Part shown: piece after piece, positions 1-11,623 of the stretch
Numbering within the stretch: position 1 is the stretch's first letter
How the letters are laid out: each line of letters begins with the position of its first letter
Notes under the pieces: model-generated
Databases searched by the model: none
What the model saw: the letters and a program-made list of their open reading frames with translations, nothing else
What the model was told of the DNA's origin: nothing
Source of the DNA: Tachypleus tridentatus
Taxonomy: Eukaryota; Arthropoda; Merostomata; Xiphosura; Limulidae
Direction: 5' to 3'
Assembly (NCBI RefSeq): GCF_004210375.1
Contig: NC_134830.1
Location: 46,319,094-46,383,093, forward strand
Length of the DNA stretch: 64,000 bases
Position numbers and translations under genes: made by a program

Positions 1-985
1 ATTTTTTGTTTGCTGTGGCTATTGAAGAATCGCTCTTGTTTAATTCTGAAATACATGGAAATAATAATATATAATAAATAATAATATATTGGTAGCTCGA
101 AAAACTATCTATAGAGTGTAATTTTCATACGTGTTCATTTACAAGTGACTATCAAAGTTTTATTGTTGTCCCATGTCTAAAATTTAGGATGTAAAGGCGT
201 TGAAATACCACAGTCATGATGGGTTTCCTAAGATGGAGTATTAAACTACAAAAAAAAAATCATTCTTATAATTTTCAAAACACAAAATGTATATATTTTA
301 TAAACTTACTGGCGTTTTGATTTAAAATACGAGGAAAACAGCAAAAGGATCACGTAAAGAAATAATTATCACTGGGGTGATACTGGATAGGTATCCAAAA
401 ATTCGTAACATAGATGTGAAGAACCACCTTCCCCTCAAATGTTTGTTGTAGTTTTCTTGTGTAAATTTTCAGTGTAATAAAGTAACATAGTAAGTTTAAT
501 TTGTTTATTACTAAATCATACAGTCTACGAACTGTTTTCTATGATATCACATGTATTGTGTACCCAAGAAAAGTATATACAAATAAATGTCGCTTCAGGC
601 TGTTAAAATACATTGTCTGGATTTTTTTATTAAATCGTCTCGCATACGATTTAACCATGTTATATCTAAATAGCAACTGAATGTAGTGGACTGGTTAATA
701 TAATGAATATCATTCAAAATATCGTGAACCATATAGCCTGATGTATATATGACATTAGTACTTTTTAGCCTGGTTTATATTAACCGCGCGGGGGCAGAAG
801 ACAAGAGAGAGAAAACACTTTTATATTGTCTAACTACATGATATGTAAGGTTCTTACTCCAACTAAGGGCAGTATTATTGTAGTTTCAAGACAAAGATGG
901 GGTTGGGAATATTCGTGTTGAGTTAATTTATTATATTTATTTCAATAACTGACATACTACCATGTACATAACTGTAACAGACCGA
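1..985. other. AT-rich non-coding sequence
   Basis: No convincing exon, RNA gene or recognised repeat was seen. The sequence is AT-rich with short A and T runs. Confidence 0.5.
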
Positions 986-1264
986 GTATGACTTACTACC
1001 CTGAGTATGACTTACTACCCTGCTTGTAAAACACTGTCCTATTTGTAGTTATGTCAGTATGACTTACTACCCTACTTGTAAAACACTGTCCTATTTGTAG
1101 TTATGTCAGTATGACTTACTACCCTGCTTGTAAAACACTGTCATATTTGTAGTTATGTCAGTATGACTTACTACCCTACTTGTAAAACACTGTCCTATTT
1201 GTAGTTATGTCAGTATGACTTACTACCCTGCTTGTAAAACACTGTCCTATTTGTAGTCATGTCA
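986..1264. repeat. 52-bp minisatellite, five units plus a partial one
   Basis: Five tandem units start at 1005, 1057, 1109, 1161 and 1213. Each begins GTATGACTTACTACCCT and ends TAGTTATGTCA. A truncated unit of about 19 bp lies at 986-1004. The units differ by only a few substitutions: CTGCTTG against CTACTTG at the 18th base or so, CTGTCCT against CTGTCAT in unit 3, and TTATG against TCATG in unit 5. G-type and A-type units alternate, which suggests that a two-unit block was duplicated. No ORF runs through the array. Confidence 0.95.
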
Positions 1265-2303
1265 GTGATTGGGAACATAATACGGAGTAATTAGCGCATG
1301 CATGTTTCTTTAAAGTTATGAGTGTTAAATTTTTATGTGCGATTTTAAGGTTTAATTTTATAACTGAAAGGAGTACGTCAAAGAAAAATAAATTACGTAA
1401 TTGTTATAGGTTCCGATTTTTATTGTACCGTTACAGTTGTTGTACTTCTGTTAACATATGTAAATGTTATGTTAATAGTGTAAATATACATATGGGTGGG
1501 TGGGTGTTTTGTGTTTATATCAGCTATGGTGACAAATCTAATATATCCAATACTTGTGCAGCATGAAGAAAATTAAGAAAGAAATGTTAAAATAGCGTAT
1601 AATAAGAAATAAAGCTTTGAATAACATACAAGACTATACCTTAAGTTTTGTCATGGTACACATATAGAGAGAGGGAGTGAATAGACTTGCTGAAAAAATA
1701 AGCAATAATCTATGTGAACTACATTCTTATGTACGTATCTACTCTTATATTTTTACTGAATCAAGTAATCAAGTGTGGAAGAGAGTTGGTGCTAGAGCCG
1801 TTGGACACCTTGAGATTAAAAGTGTCGAGATTTACTATGACACTGAATGATCATTAAATTTACACTCGCTGAAATAATGGCCCAAGTGTGAGACACTTAA
1901 CGACTCATGACGTGGACATGAATCCAGTATTCCCGTCTCTCCTGTTTCAGCGAAATAAGGTTTCGTAAATTATAGTTGTATGCAAGTAGAGTACAATTGA
2001 TTACGTCAAACGGTGTATAAGAATTTCATAAGTGCTAGTGTGATATACATATATTACATGAAGCCTTATCTTATGGCTTATATATCAATATAAATTTTAT
2101 AATGTTTCTGTACATTTCTAGATCACAACCCAGTAAGTTCGAGCTAAGTTGCGTTAATTTAGCTCTAGGTGTGATCCAAACAACATAACTAGATCTAGGA
2201 TGCCATATGCGATTTCTTAGGTCACCTTTAAACTCAAGATAATTATAAAATAACTTTTTATTTGAATTACAGTTAGTATACGCAACTGCGCGTTAAATTA
2301 TAA
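1265..2303. other. no recognisable gene
   Basis: An open frame at 1318-1566 (82 codons) has no recognisable domain or splice context and looks like chance. Nothing else was identified. Confidence 0.45.
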
Positions 2304-2576
2304 AAATGTTTGTTTTTTGAATTTCGCGCAAAGCTACACGAGGGCTATCTGCGCTAGCCGTCCCTAATTTAGCAGTGTAAGACTAGAGAATAGGTAGCTA
2401 GTCATCACCACCCACCGCCGACTCTTGGGCTACTCTTTTACCAACGAATACTGGGATTGACCGTAACATTATTACGTCCCTACGGCTGAAAAGGCGAGCA
2501 TGTTTGGTGTGACCGGGATTCGAACCCGCGGCCCTCAGATTGGGAGTCGAACGCTTTAACCCACCTGGCCATGCTA
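2304..2576 (-). mobile_element. SINE-A, tRNA-derived, full length
   Basis: This is the main SINE of the window, read on the minus strand. It has a 5' tRNA-like head of about 75 bp with RNA polymerase III A- and B-box sequences (B box here CGGGTTCGAATCCC type). A body of about 170 bp follows, with the conserved blocks GGTCAATCCCA, TTCGTTGGTAAAAGAGTAG, TGATGACTAGCT and TCTTACACTGCTAAATTAG. It ends TTTGCGCGAAATTCAAAAAACAAAC, a (CAAA)n-like tail. The anticodon-loop position of the family reads CTCGTAA, as in a CGU-Thr-type loop, but the stem is too degenerate to assign an isotype. SINEs encode no protein and depend on LINE machinery. Confidence 0.9.
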
Positions 2577-2989
2577 CACTACTCTTAGCAGAAATAAGTA
2601 AACCCAAGACACTTCATTCTTGGGGTTGTTCAGTCTGCTAATTTAATTTTGGAGAGCAGTATCAGGTAACTGATGAACTTCTGTCAGATATCTTTCTTAA
2701 CCCTCCTTTTAAAAAGAAACTTAAATAATTTAAATATAGATTCTGGAAAGTTAAAACATACATACAAGGACATCAAATATTGTCCTTTCACAATTCCATT
2801 ATTCTGTAAAGAACTGTTGAGCCTTCATTTACTAATAGGAAATTATTCACAGATAATTGTTCACATCTGAGGTCTTCCAACTAGGTGACAGATGTCTATT
2901 CACTGCGATATTTTTGACTCATTGTTTAGATTATATATGTTTTTGGTTTGACAATATATTACCTGAAGTTTCTTAATCTGAAAATGTGG
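2577..2989. other. no recognisable gene
   Basis: AT-rich sequence between two SINEs. A 65-codon open frame at 2673-2870 has no recognisable features. Confidence 0.4.
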
Positions 2990-3108
2990 AGCTCGTTTGT
3001 CAGTAATAGAGCAAAGCTACATAAGGCTGACTGCTGTGTCTACTGCAAGGAATCAAACCCCAGATTTAACGTTATAAGTCCATGAAGTTACCGCCTTCCC
3101 ACCGGGAG
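2990..3108 (-). mobile_element. diverged SINE-B/C-type fragment
   Basis: Read on the minus strand it has a degenerate tRNA-like head (CCCGGTGGGAAGGCGGTAAC) and a tail equivalent to GCCTTATGTAGCTTTGCTC, the pattern of the short SINE families B and C seen elsewhere. It is too diverged to place in one family. Confidence 0.6.
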
Positions 3109-3238
3109 ACAGTACGTAGAGATTCAGTTAATATTAATAAAAAATTACCAGATACAATTTTATGTTTCTTTATTTTTGGACACTCGCTCAAACCTATTAA
3201 GATGCTATTTGACTATAGCCATTTATAGTTAGGTGTTG

Positions 3239-3466
3239 ATAAACTAGGGAAAGGATAGCTAGCCAACAGCACCCACCATAAAATCGTAGGCTACTTTTGT
3301 TTGATTGAAGAGTGAGATTTGATCGCCATCATATCAGACTTATAGCCCTACAGCTCAGGAGGGCAGTTAAAAAACAACAACAATGTCTGCAGTAACAAAG
3401 ATGCAAAAGATAGACCTGCAGATCCAAAGTTCGGTGCACTAACCACTAGACCACGCTCAGCCCATA
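3239..3466 (-). mobile_element. SINE-D, tRNA-derived with a different head
   Basis: On the minus strand the element starts GGGCTGAGCGTGGTCTAGTGG, which contains a textbook A box (TGGTCTAGTGG). The B box is decayed. The body includes TGATGGCGATCAAATC and AAAAGTAGCC, then TGGTGGGTGCTGTTGGCTAGCT. The last block resembles the GGTGGGTGGTGATGACTAGCT block of SINE-A, so the two families appear to share a central domain under different tRNA heads. Only one copy was recognised here. Confidence 0.65.
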
Positions 3467-4851
3467 CCTTAGTGAACAGGAAAATGTCTTTTTTCTATCT
3501 TAACTAAATTAAAGTGCTTCAAAAAATCAAACAAAGCAAGAGATTAAATAGGAATTACATCAGTGACACTAAATACCTACGATACAAATAATAGAGACGC
3601 GCACAAAAATCTCCCTCCCCCGACCCCATGACAAGGGGGTTTATTCCTGAGTGAACAGACGAACAGACGCTACTGAAGGTCTTTTACATGTTTCAACTAA
3701 CGTTAAAAATGTTCGTTTGTCATAATTAATAACAGAATAAAAAACACGCTAACTTACCTGGTGATTAAACCTTTTTTTGAGCGTATGAAAGATAATTTTG
3801 TCCCTCGCCGCCGAATGATACCATTCAGTCACTTGAACTGATGATATTACAAAATATTATATGTTAAAATTATATTTGAATAATGATTTCCGGTATTTCT
3901 CTGAATCAATTAGCACGCTAGTTGAACTTTTAATATCAGGCAATTTAATGTCCACGGAAGGAAACTTTCTACCAACTATTGAAGTTAGAATGTATTGTTT
4001 ACTGAAATTTGAAATAAAAAAATCTAAATGGATTTTTATTATATTACATGATATAGATTTCTCTAAACAAAATATTTAGGCGTGTTAATTTCTAATGACT
4101 TACTACGTTTATTTCAGTGTTAGTGATAAGTTACAATTTGAAACTGATTTACGTTCAATAATATAATTTATGTACAGTTTCTTGAGGTTAAAACCCTATA
4201 GCTGTAGTCAGCAAATTTCGAATTTTTAATCGACTTAATATACAATTAATGCTCATCTAGTTATTCAAAAACGAAACAAAGTATCACCCACCAGAATGTA
4301 TGTTATGAATTGAATTACAAGAAAGAGAATAAAACCAGGTCGTTGTCTGAACCGGGCAGGGAATCTGATATTTGTATATATGTACAGAAACAAGACAACA
4401 ATAAAGTATAACATATCGATACATTTTCATGACTGGTGATACCCTGAGGATTGTGTGAATTTGCCCCTTTACGGCTGTTATAACTATTTGGCAACGATTC
4501 AGTGAAACTTGGATAACCCTGATGACCGAAAGAGATAGTGAAGAACTTATGTATATGAGATAGCCTACCCTAAATTAGGCTATTTCACAAAAGTGAAAAC
4601 TATTCCTACGAAATTAACGTTACCTCTGAAATTATCGATTGGTTCCAGACCCAATACATTTTTAAAACACATTTTTCTAAACTGTGTATGCACAAAGTTA
4701 CTTGTGGGTCAACGAATGTGTTTGTTTTCTAGGTACCTGATGAAATACGGGTCAAATTAACCTTTCAAGTAAAAATATGTCAGTACTGTAGTTAATCCCA
4801 ATAATTTTACTGCTGAGGACCCAGTGTATTTTGCCCAGAAGGTGAGTTGTC
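3467..4851. other. no recognisable gene; isolated splice-donor-like site
   Basis: AT-rich sequence. A perfect donor consensus AAG|GTGAGT on the plus strand lies at 4838-4846, but the frame upstream of it is short (about 20 codons) and nothing else supports an exon. The open frame at 3861-4079 looks like chance. Confidence 0.4.
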
Positions 4852-5038
4852 TCAACCCCTCCTGTGTATTTTATTTGAGGGGACAGGACCGTCGAGAGCC
4901 ATTACAAGCCCCAGGGCAGCAAGCATTAAGGCCCCCCCACACCAAGTGGCAAGGCACAACATATAGGCTCTCCTCCCGGGCCCTCTAGACACCCGAGCTC
5001 CGGGGCACTGGCCCCCCTGATCCCCTCTCTCGTCGGGC
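4852..5038 (-). CDS. candidate GC-rich exon with a hydrophobic segment, unknown protein
   Basis: This segment is sharply GC-rich against an AT-rich background. On the minus strand it follows a strong splice acceptor, TTTTCCTCTCCCCACAG, ending at 5039. It then stays open for about 61 codons to a TGA at 4852-4854. The predicted peptide has an Arg/Gly/Pro-rich part (including PDERGDQGGQCPG), then a hydrophobic stretch with MLCLATWCGG and LMLAALGLVMAL, then a short polar tail. That could be a signal peptide if translation starts at the internal Met, or a C-terminal membrane anchor if this is the last exon. No family is recognised and no good donor was seen, so it may also be a non-coding GC-rich repeat. 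The acceptor and the composition are what I see; a coding role is inference. Confidence 0.3.
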
Positions 5039-5346
5039 CTGTGGGGAGAGGAAAACTTCAAGTATTGTTGTAAGTAACACACAACATACCATAATACAGT
5101 ATTTAGACTCCAACTGAAGTGGACGATGCAATAAAAGCTGATCATCTGAGAGTTAAAAAGCCTTGCAAAACTCAATGCCTGAATTCTTTAGAACTTTGAT
5201 GAAGCTATGCAACTCCTGTTAATTGCGTAATATTTAGGATTTCAAAACAACAAATAAAATTTCCACTTTGACTGTTTAAACCAGATCAACGCGTCCACAA
5301 AATCGAGTTTCACCGTTCACCGCTTTATGTTTGTTGTCTTCATTTC

Positions 5347-5454
5347 GTAAACATTTTTGTTTGTTGTTAAGTGTTAAGCTATACAATGAGCTACATGTGC
5401 CATGCCCATGACGGGTATTGAAATCCGGTTTTTACGACCGAGCCACCAATAGGG
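5347..5454 (-). mobile_element. SINE-C, short tRNA-derived
   Basis: SINE-C is a compact family of about 110 bp. It has a tRNA-like head with a GACTTACAACGCTAGAAACC-type anticodon region, a B-box-like CGGGTTTCGATACC, and then GTGGGCAGAGCACAGATAG and CATTGTGTAGCTTTGTGC. This minus-strand copy keeps the B-box region (CCGGATTTCAATACCCG) and the tail (AGCTCATTGTATAGCTTAAC). It is old and CpG-depleted. Confidence 0.7.
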
Positions 5455-6084
5455 AGCGTATATTTTTGTATGTTATATATGTATAAATTACATATTTTCT
5501 CCTCTTGTTCTTTTCGCATTTTGTATTTACAGTCTACTTACTGTAACAATAATTACTGTTTTTCACCTTTTCAACTATGCTTGTATGTGTAGCTTTTTAC
5601 TTATTTGATCCTCTGGTTTCTCATTATCTGGAATCAAAGGTCAGACAATTCTACACATTCACTGAGATAAATAATAATCCATGTGAAGTCATAAGCTAGT
5701 AGAAACGCCCAATATCATTCATACGTAATCAGTGTTAAAGACACTGCTACATGTCTCAGAGTTTGTAAAATAATAGTACTTCATAGTATCCGCCATTTTA
5801 CAATATCTATCCTTTCCTGTGCAGTTTCTCATCTGTCTACTGCAGTTCATATTTGGAATTAACTGCCTATAAAGCTGCCTAATTCATTTTGATCAGAGAC
5901 AAACTCAACCAGACATCATGTCTGTTAAAAAATAAGAAACCCTGGCGCCTCTCTGACTATATATGTAGCCACTTAGTCTTATCTTTACTAAGGAAGACGA
6001 CAGGACATCACTGCAGTCTTGTTACCTTCCTCTTTTTCTTTGTAGACATCCAATGGTGCAGTAGTATGTCTTCTGATTTATACC
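5455..6084. other. no recognisable gene
   Basis: No exon or known repeat was recognised. The 66-codon frame at 5889-6089 reads into the following SINE and is not supported as a gene. Confidence 0.4.
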
Positions 6085-6156
6085 TCTAGAAACAGGGCTT
6101 CGATATTCGTGGTGGGCAGAGTACAGATAGGACTTTGTGTAGCTAATAACAAACAG
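6085..6156 (+). mobile_element. SINE-C, 5'-truncated
   Basis: The copy begins inside the anticodon arm (TAGAAACAGGGCTTCGATA). It continues through GTGGTGGGCAGAG and ends TTTGTGTAGC then AACAAACAG. The A-box half of the head is missing. Confidence 0.75.
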
Positions 6157-6825
6157 ACTCTTTCTACTCTTTTTTTTACACGTTCGATAACCTAGAAAAT
6201 TACAACAACAAGAACGTATTTTAAAACAGCAAGCATGTACCAAATAAATCATAAAGCTGATAGATTAAAATGCTAGAACAACACGTGACAATAGGCGTTT
6301 AACAAATATACGAGGAAAGAGTTTATTACTATATTATTTTTTGGAAGACCAAGATAAGACAGAAACTCTAATGTAAATTGATATTTCGTACTACTTAAGA
6401 GTTATCTGTTGTTGAGGAAACTCATGCAAAACCTTCTTTGAAACCTGGTGAACAATGACGGTTCTTAAAGCTTTTGTTGGAGAGGGGCATAAAGGGGTAA
6501 ATAGTTGTTTTGGGGCAAAAAAAATGAACACTTTCTTATCAGTGGAAGCCACAATGTGTATATAATTGTTAAAGTCATAAAATATTATATTTTAGATGGG
6601 GTATACTGGGTAGGAAGTCTGCTACCCATGCCATTAGTGGGTACCTCCTTGCAGGTGGTAGATAGACACGTTATTAAGAACGACACCCAAAATAAACCAA
6701 CAACAACAAAAACAAAGCAATAACTTTGAAATAAAATAAGTTCACCTATACCACAATTCCAAGCGCATACACGAATCAGACAGATCTTTAAACGTCACCA
6801 ACCATTCAAAACAGCAAGATAAACA
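6157..6825. other. no recognisable gene
   Basis: Only unclassified AT-rich DNA was seen. The 72-codon frame at 6505-6723 has a low-complexity end and no domain. Confidence 0.4.
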
Positions 6826-7099
6826 GTCTGTTTTGGAATTTCGCACAAAGCCACTCGAGGGCTATCTGTGCTAGCCGTCCCTAATTTAGCAGTGTAAGAC
6901 TAGAGGGAAGGCAGCTAGTCATCACCACCCACCGCCAACTCTTGGGCTACTCTTTTACCAACGAATAGTGGGATTGACCGTCACATTATACACCCCCACG
7001 GCTGGGAGGGCGAGCATGTTTAGCGCGACGCGGGCACGAACCCGCGACCCTCGGATTACGAGTCGCACGCCTTACGCGCTTGACCATGCCAGGCCACAG
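6826..7099 (-). mobile_element. SINE-A, subfamily A2
   Basis: Full-length minus-strand copy with the diagnostic A2 head (AAGCGCGTAAGGCGTGCGAC) and the A2 tail TTTGTGCGAAATTCC in place of TTTGCGCGAAATTC. A short direct repeat GATAAACA at 6818-6825 and 7100-7107 fits a target-site duplication, though at 8 bp it is weak alone. Confidence 0.85.
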
Positions 7100-7382
7100 G
7101 ATAAACAAAGTCAGACAACATTACGACCATGAATTCCGACGACAGACGAAATCTTTGTTGTTACCATGATCTCTATTATATATCGCAACACTAAAGTATT
7201 TCTGTAACTAGTGTAGATTCTCGTGTCTACAACCCTCACATCACTAGTTCTTTAGTGGAATTATTCTTCACAGTTCACGAAAAAAAAAAACACCTACGAT
7301 GTTATTCATTAGATTAAAAATTGATAAAAGGTACAGAAAGCGGGTTTTATAGTTAATTACAATTTTTCTCGTAGTTTTTCGT

Positions 7383-7643
7383 GGGACCGGCATGACCAGG
7401 TGGTTAGGGTGCTCGACTTGTATTCTGAGGGTCGAAGGTTCGAATCTTCCTCGCACCAAACATGCCATTTCATCCTTGAGGGCATTATAATGTGACGGTC
7501 AATCCCATTATTCGTTGGCAAAAGAGTTGGCGGTGGAAGGTGATGACTAGCTGCCTTCTTTGTAGTCTTACACTGATAAATTAGGAACGATAATAGCTCC
7601 CGTGTAGTTTTGCGCGAAATTTAAAAACACACAAAACGAACAG
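7383..7643 (+). mobile_element. SINE-A, full length
   Basis: Plus-strand copy starting ACCGGCATGACCAGGTGG (A box) with B box AGGTTCGAATCTT. Body blocks are complete, and the tail is TTTGCGCGAAATTTAAAAACAC. Moderately diverged. An open frame on the opposite strand (7268-7468) is only the SINE read backwards. Confidence 0.85.
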
Positions 7644-8036
7644 CCTTTTTTCGTTCAAGTGTGATAACAAGACTAACTCTGAGAACTATTTTACTGTAGG
7701 ATTTATTAGTTTATTAACGTTATTTGTTGTTAATCGTAAAATTAGATCAAAATCCGAATATTAACACTAGAACCCTTCAAGCTGACAACCAAGCTACCAG
7801 AGGGAGACCGTTTTATTAAGTAATTCTACAGTCAAGTTAATTCAACATATTTTTTTTTGTTATTAATTAACCATAAAAGCATGGTAAGGCATGTAAATAA
7901 ATTATCGATTGCATTGAAATATTTTTTGAAAATTAGAATTAAACGAGAGATAACTTCAAGCATAGTTATAAACATCAATATAATGAACTTAGAAATGTTA
8001 TTTTGTTACAGTCTACAGCTTTTGTAGTGACTCGCA
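7644..8036. other. no recognisable gene
   Basis: AT-rich spacer with T-runs. Nothing was identified. Confidence 0.4.
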
Positions 8037-8147
8037 GAGACATGTATGCGGACATACACCGCTAGAAACAGGGTTTCGATACATGTGGTAGGCAGAGCAT
8101 AGATAACCTACTCTTTATCTTTGTACTTAACTACAAACAAACAAGTT
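8037..8147 (+). mobile_element. SINE-C
   Basis: Contains CATGTATGCGGACATACACC, then the GCTAGAAACAGGGTTTCGAT core and GTAGGCAGAGCATAGATAAC, ending AACTACAAACAAACAAG. The head is partly degraded. Confidence 0.75.
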
Positions 8148-8528
8148 TTTAGTCAGTTTTCGATCACTGATGCGATGATTATCATGTTTATACAGTAAAT
8201 AAAGTTTTAGTATTTATTAGTATGTAAACTCAAAATGAAACTGTTAGAAATTTTGTAAACATGGTTATTGGTTGTCATGTAAGCATAATATTCAAAATGA
8301 TTACCAGGTATAACTCATATTGGGGCACAGAAACTAGGGGTTCTGAGGGTGATACAAAATCTCCTGGTTTAATATAGGGATGTTGCGCATGCGTGATTAA
8401 CATAATATACAGAGGTTCTGATTTCGTTCGAGTGTTTGCAGAACTCCTATTAAAAAGATTCGTAATGAATTCATATCGACTAAACCGAAAACCTAAAGTA
8501 ACAAATACCATTATTTCCGTTGTACTTG

Positions 8529-8795
8529 CCCCGGCATGATCAGATGGTTAGGGCGATCGACTCGTAATCTCAGGGTAGCGGGTTCGAATTCTCCTCAATC
8601 CAAATATACTCGCTCGTTTTTTCAACCGTGGGGCATTATAATGTAACAGTCAATCCTACTATTCGTTGGTAAAAGAATTGGCGATGGGTAGTGATGACTA
8701 GCTGCCTTCTTTGTAGTCTTACACTGCTAAATTAGGGACGACTAGCGCAGATGGCTCTCATGTAGCTTTGAGCGAAAATTCAAAACAAACAAGCA
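8529..8795 (+). mobile_element. SINE-A, full length
   Basis: Starts CCCCGGCATGATCAGATGG and has B box GCGGGTTCGAATTCT. All body blocks are present, including AAAAGAATTGGCGATGGGTA. Ends GAGCGAAAATTCAAAACAAAC. Confidence 0.88.
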
Positions 8796-9036
8796 TCCGT
8801 TCTGAAAAAATTCAAGTGCTTTTTTTTTTATTCATACTCTTAGAAAGTAGTACATACACAGCAGATAATAAAATATTCAATATTGTTGTAAGCTACATTT
8901 TCAATATTTCACTTTGTTAAATGGCGCATAATATTAAGATCAAGTTTTTGGGAGTAGGCGAAGAAATCCTTGAATTTTAGGTGATGACAAGTTAGTAAAT
9001 TCTGGGAGTATCGAGAGACAAGAGTAGATTATAATT

Positions 9037-9165
9037 TGTTTGCTTGAAATTCGCGCAAAGCTATCCGAGGATTATCTGCACTATCCATTTATAATTTAGA
9101 AGTATGGGCAAGGTAGCCAGTCAACGCTACCTACAGCCAGCCCTTAGGTTATTCTTTACCAACAT
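9037..9165 (-). mobile_element. SINE-A 3' fragment
   Basis: Only the 3' half of the element (read on the minus strand) survives, with GAATTTCGCGCAAAGC-type tail sequence and a degraded GGTAGCGTTGACTGGC block. The tRNA head is absent. Confidence 0.7.
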
Positions 9166-9530
9166 TTATAACGACCTCAGAAGATTCTAAATATGAAAAA
9201 TAGTGGGTGATTATTGAGATAGTTCGTTTAGTTCAGTGAATCTGTTGGAACTATTAGTGATTTGCATATATTCGGTTGTAAGTAATAACTAGGCTTATTT
9301 TTTGCATTAGTCTTACTACTGTTAGTGAGATATTTCCGACTGATCTTCATTTATAATCTTAGGCCTATAATTTACTTCGCGAATAAGCTTTCACAAATGT
9401 TAGGGAATAAATAAATTAATTTTTTCTTATTACATGAACTGGACTTACAGTAGTTTTCATCAAATAATTTAAAAGAACAATGTTACAACAATATAATCCA
9501 AAACCGCTTGTTTTATTTAAAGGCTTGTAT

Positions 9531-9592
9531 GTATTGTATGTTTCCTTACAGTAAAGCCACATCGGGCTATCAGTTGTATGTCCACTTAAAGG
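9531..9592 (-). mobile_element. SINE-B 3' fragment
   Basis: The minus strand carries GATAGCCCGATGTGGCTTTA then CTGTAAGGAAAC, the end of the SINE-B family. The head is replaced by unrelated sequence. Confidence 0.6.
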
Positions 9593-10892
9593 GGGAAAAG
9601 CAAAGAAAAGAAAGAGTCATTGAGGTTTTCTTTGTAAATCGAGGTAAACTACATAAACACATGCGTTATTGATTTAGGTCATTATCAAGTTTCTGTTTTC
9701 TATGCTTCTTGTATTTTGAGTATTGATTTCGATTTGGCTTCAATAGACAGCTTTCTTTTGGTGCTATTGTAACAGACTTTTGCTACACACACTTTGTCAG
9801 GATCAGACTGGGAATGAGTAAAATGTGAAAAGCGCGCTAATTAATGAATGAAATCATTGGTTCTTATGGTACCCCCTTAACAACAGAGAAATATTTAGGT
9901 TGACACACCTACAACATTTGCATTCAGAGCCAATTACTGATTCTCAGTGTTGTCAGAGTAGGTTAAAAAAGACAAGATCTATGTTTGAAAGTACTTTGAG
10001 GTTAGCGGGTTTCTTGTTTTTTTTAAATATCTTATGTGATTTTTCTGATATTTTTGTAACGATTTTTATGATTTGATCGTTTATTTTTCAGCCCACTCAA
10101 CAATGATAAACGCGATTTATCTCTTCGACTATAATGTTCAAATTCTGCAGGATATGTTTGTTGGTAGGCCTAACTCACAAATAAGACTGAACAGTTACTT
10201 ATTTGTTAAATTTCCTCTTGTGATTACCACAAAATTAAAAAATGACTAGCTAACATCTTCAGTAATTGATCAATAATAAAGCAACAGATTCATTAACTAA
10301 TTCTCTATTCACTCACTGAGTAACTCTATTACTGACTGATTAACAAACTTAGTAAATTCTCTCTAGCTAACTCACTAATTAAACCTGTTTATGTTTGACT
10401 GAATGACTAACAAGCTATCCAATAGCATTCTGATGTTTAAATAATATTGCTAAGCATTTTCCCCCCAAAAAGTAGACAACTTCATATGTCACATACTCGT
10501 CACGTTACGTCAATTCTAGAACTCACGCTATTTCTTGTTTAAAAAATGCTCTCGGGCAATCAATAAGAACTATCTAAATTAAAATTACAGCCTACAGCAT
10601 AATTATACACATTTATTCTAGTCTCACAATGAATATTTGATTACGAAAGAAAAGTTATATGTTGCACAAAGCAAATATATTATTTAATTTATACAGTTAT
10701 GGAATACATATGTCTCCAAAAAAATGTCACAATTAGAAACATGTATTCTATTTATACCAATAAGTATTAAGAATTTTAGTATCTGACGTAACAAAGTGAA
10801 ACTGTAATTAAAATCATATACAATGCCGTTTTCAAAACTTAACAATAAGAAATCATTACTATACTATCAAGCCTCTCACAGCTTTCAAAAAT
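9593..10892. other. no recognisable gene; ACT-rich low-complexity patch
   Basis: Mostly AT-rich unique-looking DNA. At about 10230-10400 there are loosely repeated ACTAACT/ACTCACTGA-like words. A similar patch occurs at about 19290-19395, so this may be an old degenerate satellite. Confidence 0.4.
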
Positions 10893-11012
10893 TCTCCGGT
10901 GCGTTAGCGGTAAGTTTTTGTATTTATAGTACTAAATTCCAGGGTTAGATTCTTCACAGTGGGCGAAGCGCAGACAACCCAATGTTAAGCTTTATACTAA
11001 AACAACAATAGC
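10893..11012 (+). mobile_element. diverged SINE-C
   Basis: Contains GGTGCGTTAGCGGTAAG, a degraded anticodon arm, CAGGGTTAGATTC as a B-box remnant and GTGGGCGAAGCGCAGACAAC, then an A-rich tail with CAACAATAGCAAC. Confidence 0.6.
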
Positions 11013-11207
11013 AACAACTTCCATGAAAAGCTTAACAGTATCAATAAAAAGCATGCTGAAAATACTATACTGAAACGACAACAAGCATGTCTCTGTTATA
11101 TATTACTTCGTGTCTCATCTCTCGTGTAATTTTCAACTGCCTTGTTTAAATTTTACTAAAGTATTTATTAAAATATAATAAACAAGTTTTATAATTCAAT
11201 TTTATAT

Positions 11208-11270
11208 TGGCGCAGATAGCTTAGTTGCTTTACGCCATAGCACGCCAAACCAACCAACCAACCAATTTTA
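11208..11270 (+). repeat. SINE-like 3' tail (GCGCAGATAGC...CCAACC)
   Basis: Has GGCGCAGATAGCTTAGTTGC, TTTACGCCATAGCACGCC and a (CCAA)n run. A near-identical tail occurs at 43987-44038, so this is the 3' end of another short dispersed family with a CCAACC repeat end. Confidence 0.55.
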
Positions 11271-11346
11271 TTTTAAGTCAATACATTAGCAAAACACGTC
11301 AACCAAAACCTTCTAAGTAAGTTAAATATCTTGATGTGTTTAATGA

Positions 11347-11445
11347 ATGGTAAGTTTTTTGCTGTTAATCACAAAGTTACATAATGAGCAATCTGTGCTC
11401 TTCTCAACAGGATCATTGAAACCATTTTTAGTGTCGCTAGATTGC
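11347..11445 (-). mobile_element. diverged SINE-C
   Basis: Minus-strand copy. The tail equivalent of CATTATGTAACTTTGTG and the GCAGAG-like junction are visible. The B-box region reads GGTTTCAATGATCC. Confidence 0.6.
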
Positions 11446-11509
11446 ACTCACCGTTCAGCTATTGGAGGACATTTTTAATAACCCAAACGAGAGTTTTATT
11501 TCGGTGTTT

Positions 11510-11623
11510 AGCTTATTTGCAATTAAGCACAAAACTACACATTGTGATCTTCTCACATTGTGCTCATGAGTATCGAAACTTGATTTCCAGCGTTTACGTC
11601 CGCAGACATACAAACGGAGGGAC
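11510..11623 (-). mobile_element. SINE-C
   Basis: Minus-strand copy with TGTCTGCGGACGTAAACGC, the B-box-like AAGTTTCGATACTC and the tail ATGTGTAGTTTTGTGC. Open frames on both strands here (11442-11630 and 11455-11721) are chance overlaps with the SINE. Confidence 0.75.

Noticed and set aside
4826..4846. Plus-strand exon ending at the AAG|GTGAGT donor
   Set aside because: The frame behind it is only about 20 codons after a stop, with no good acceptor.
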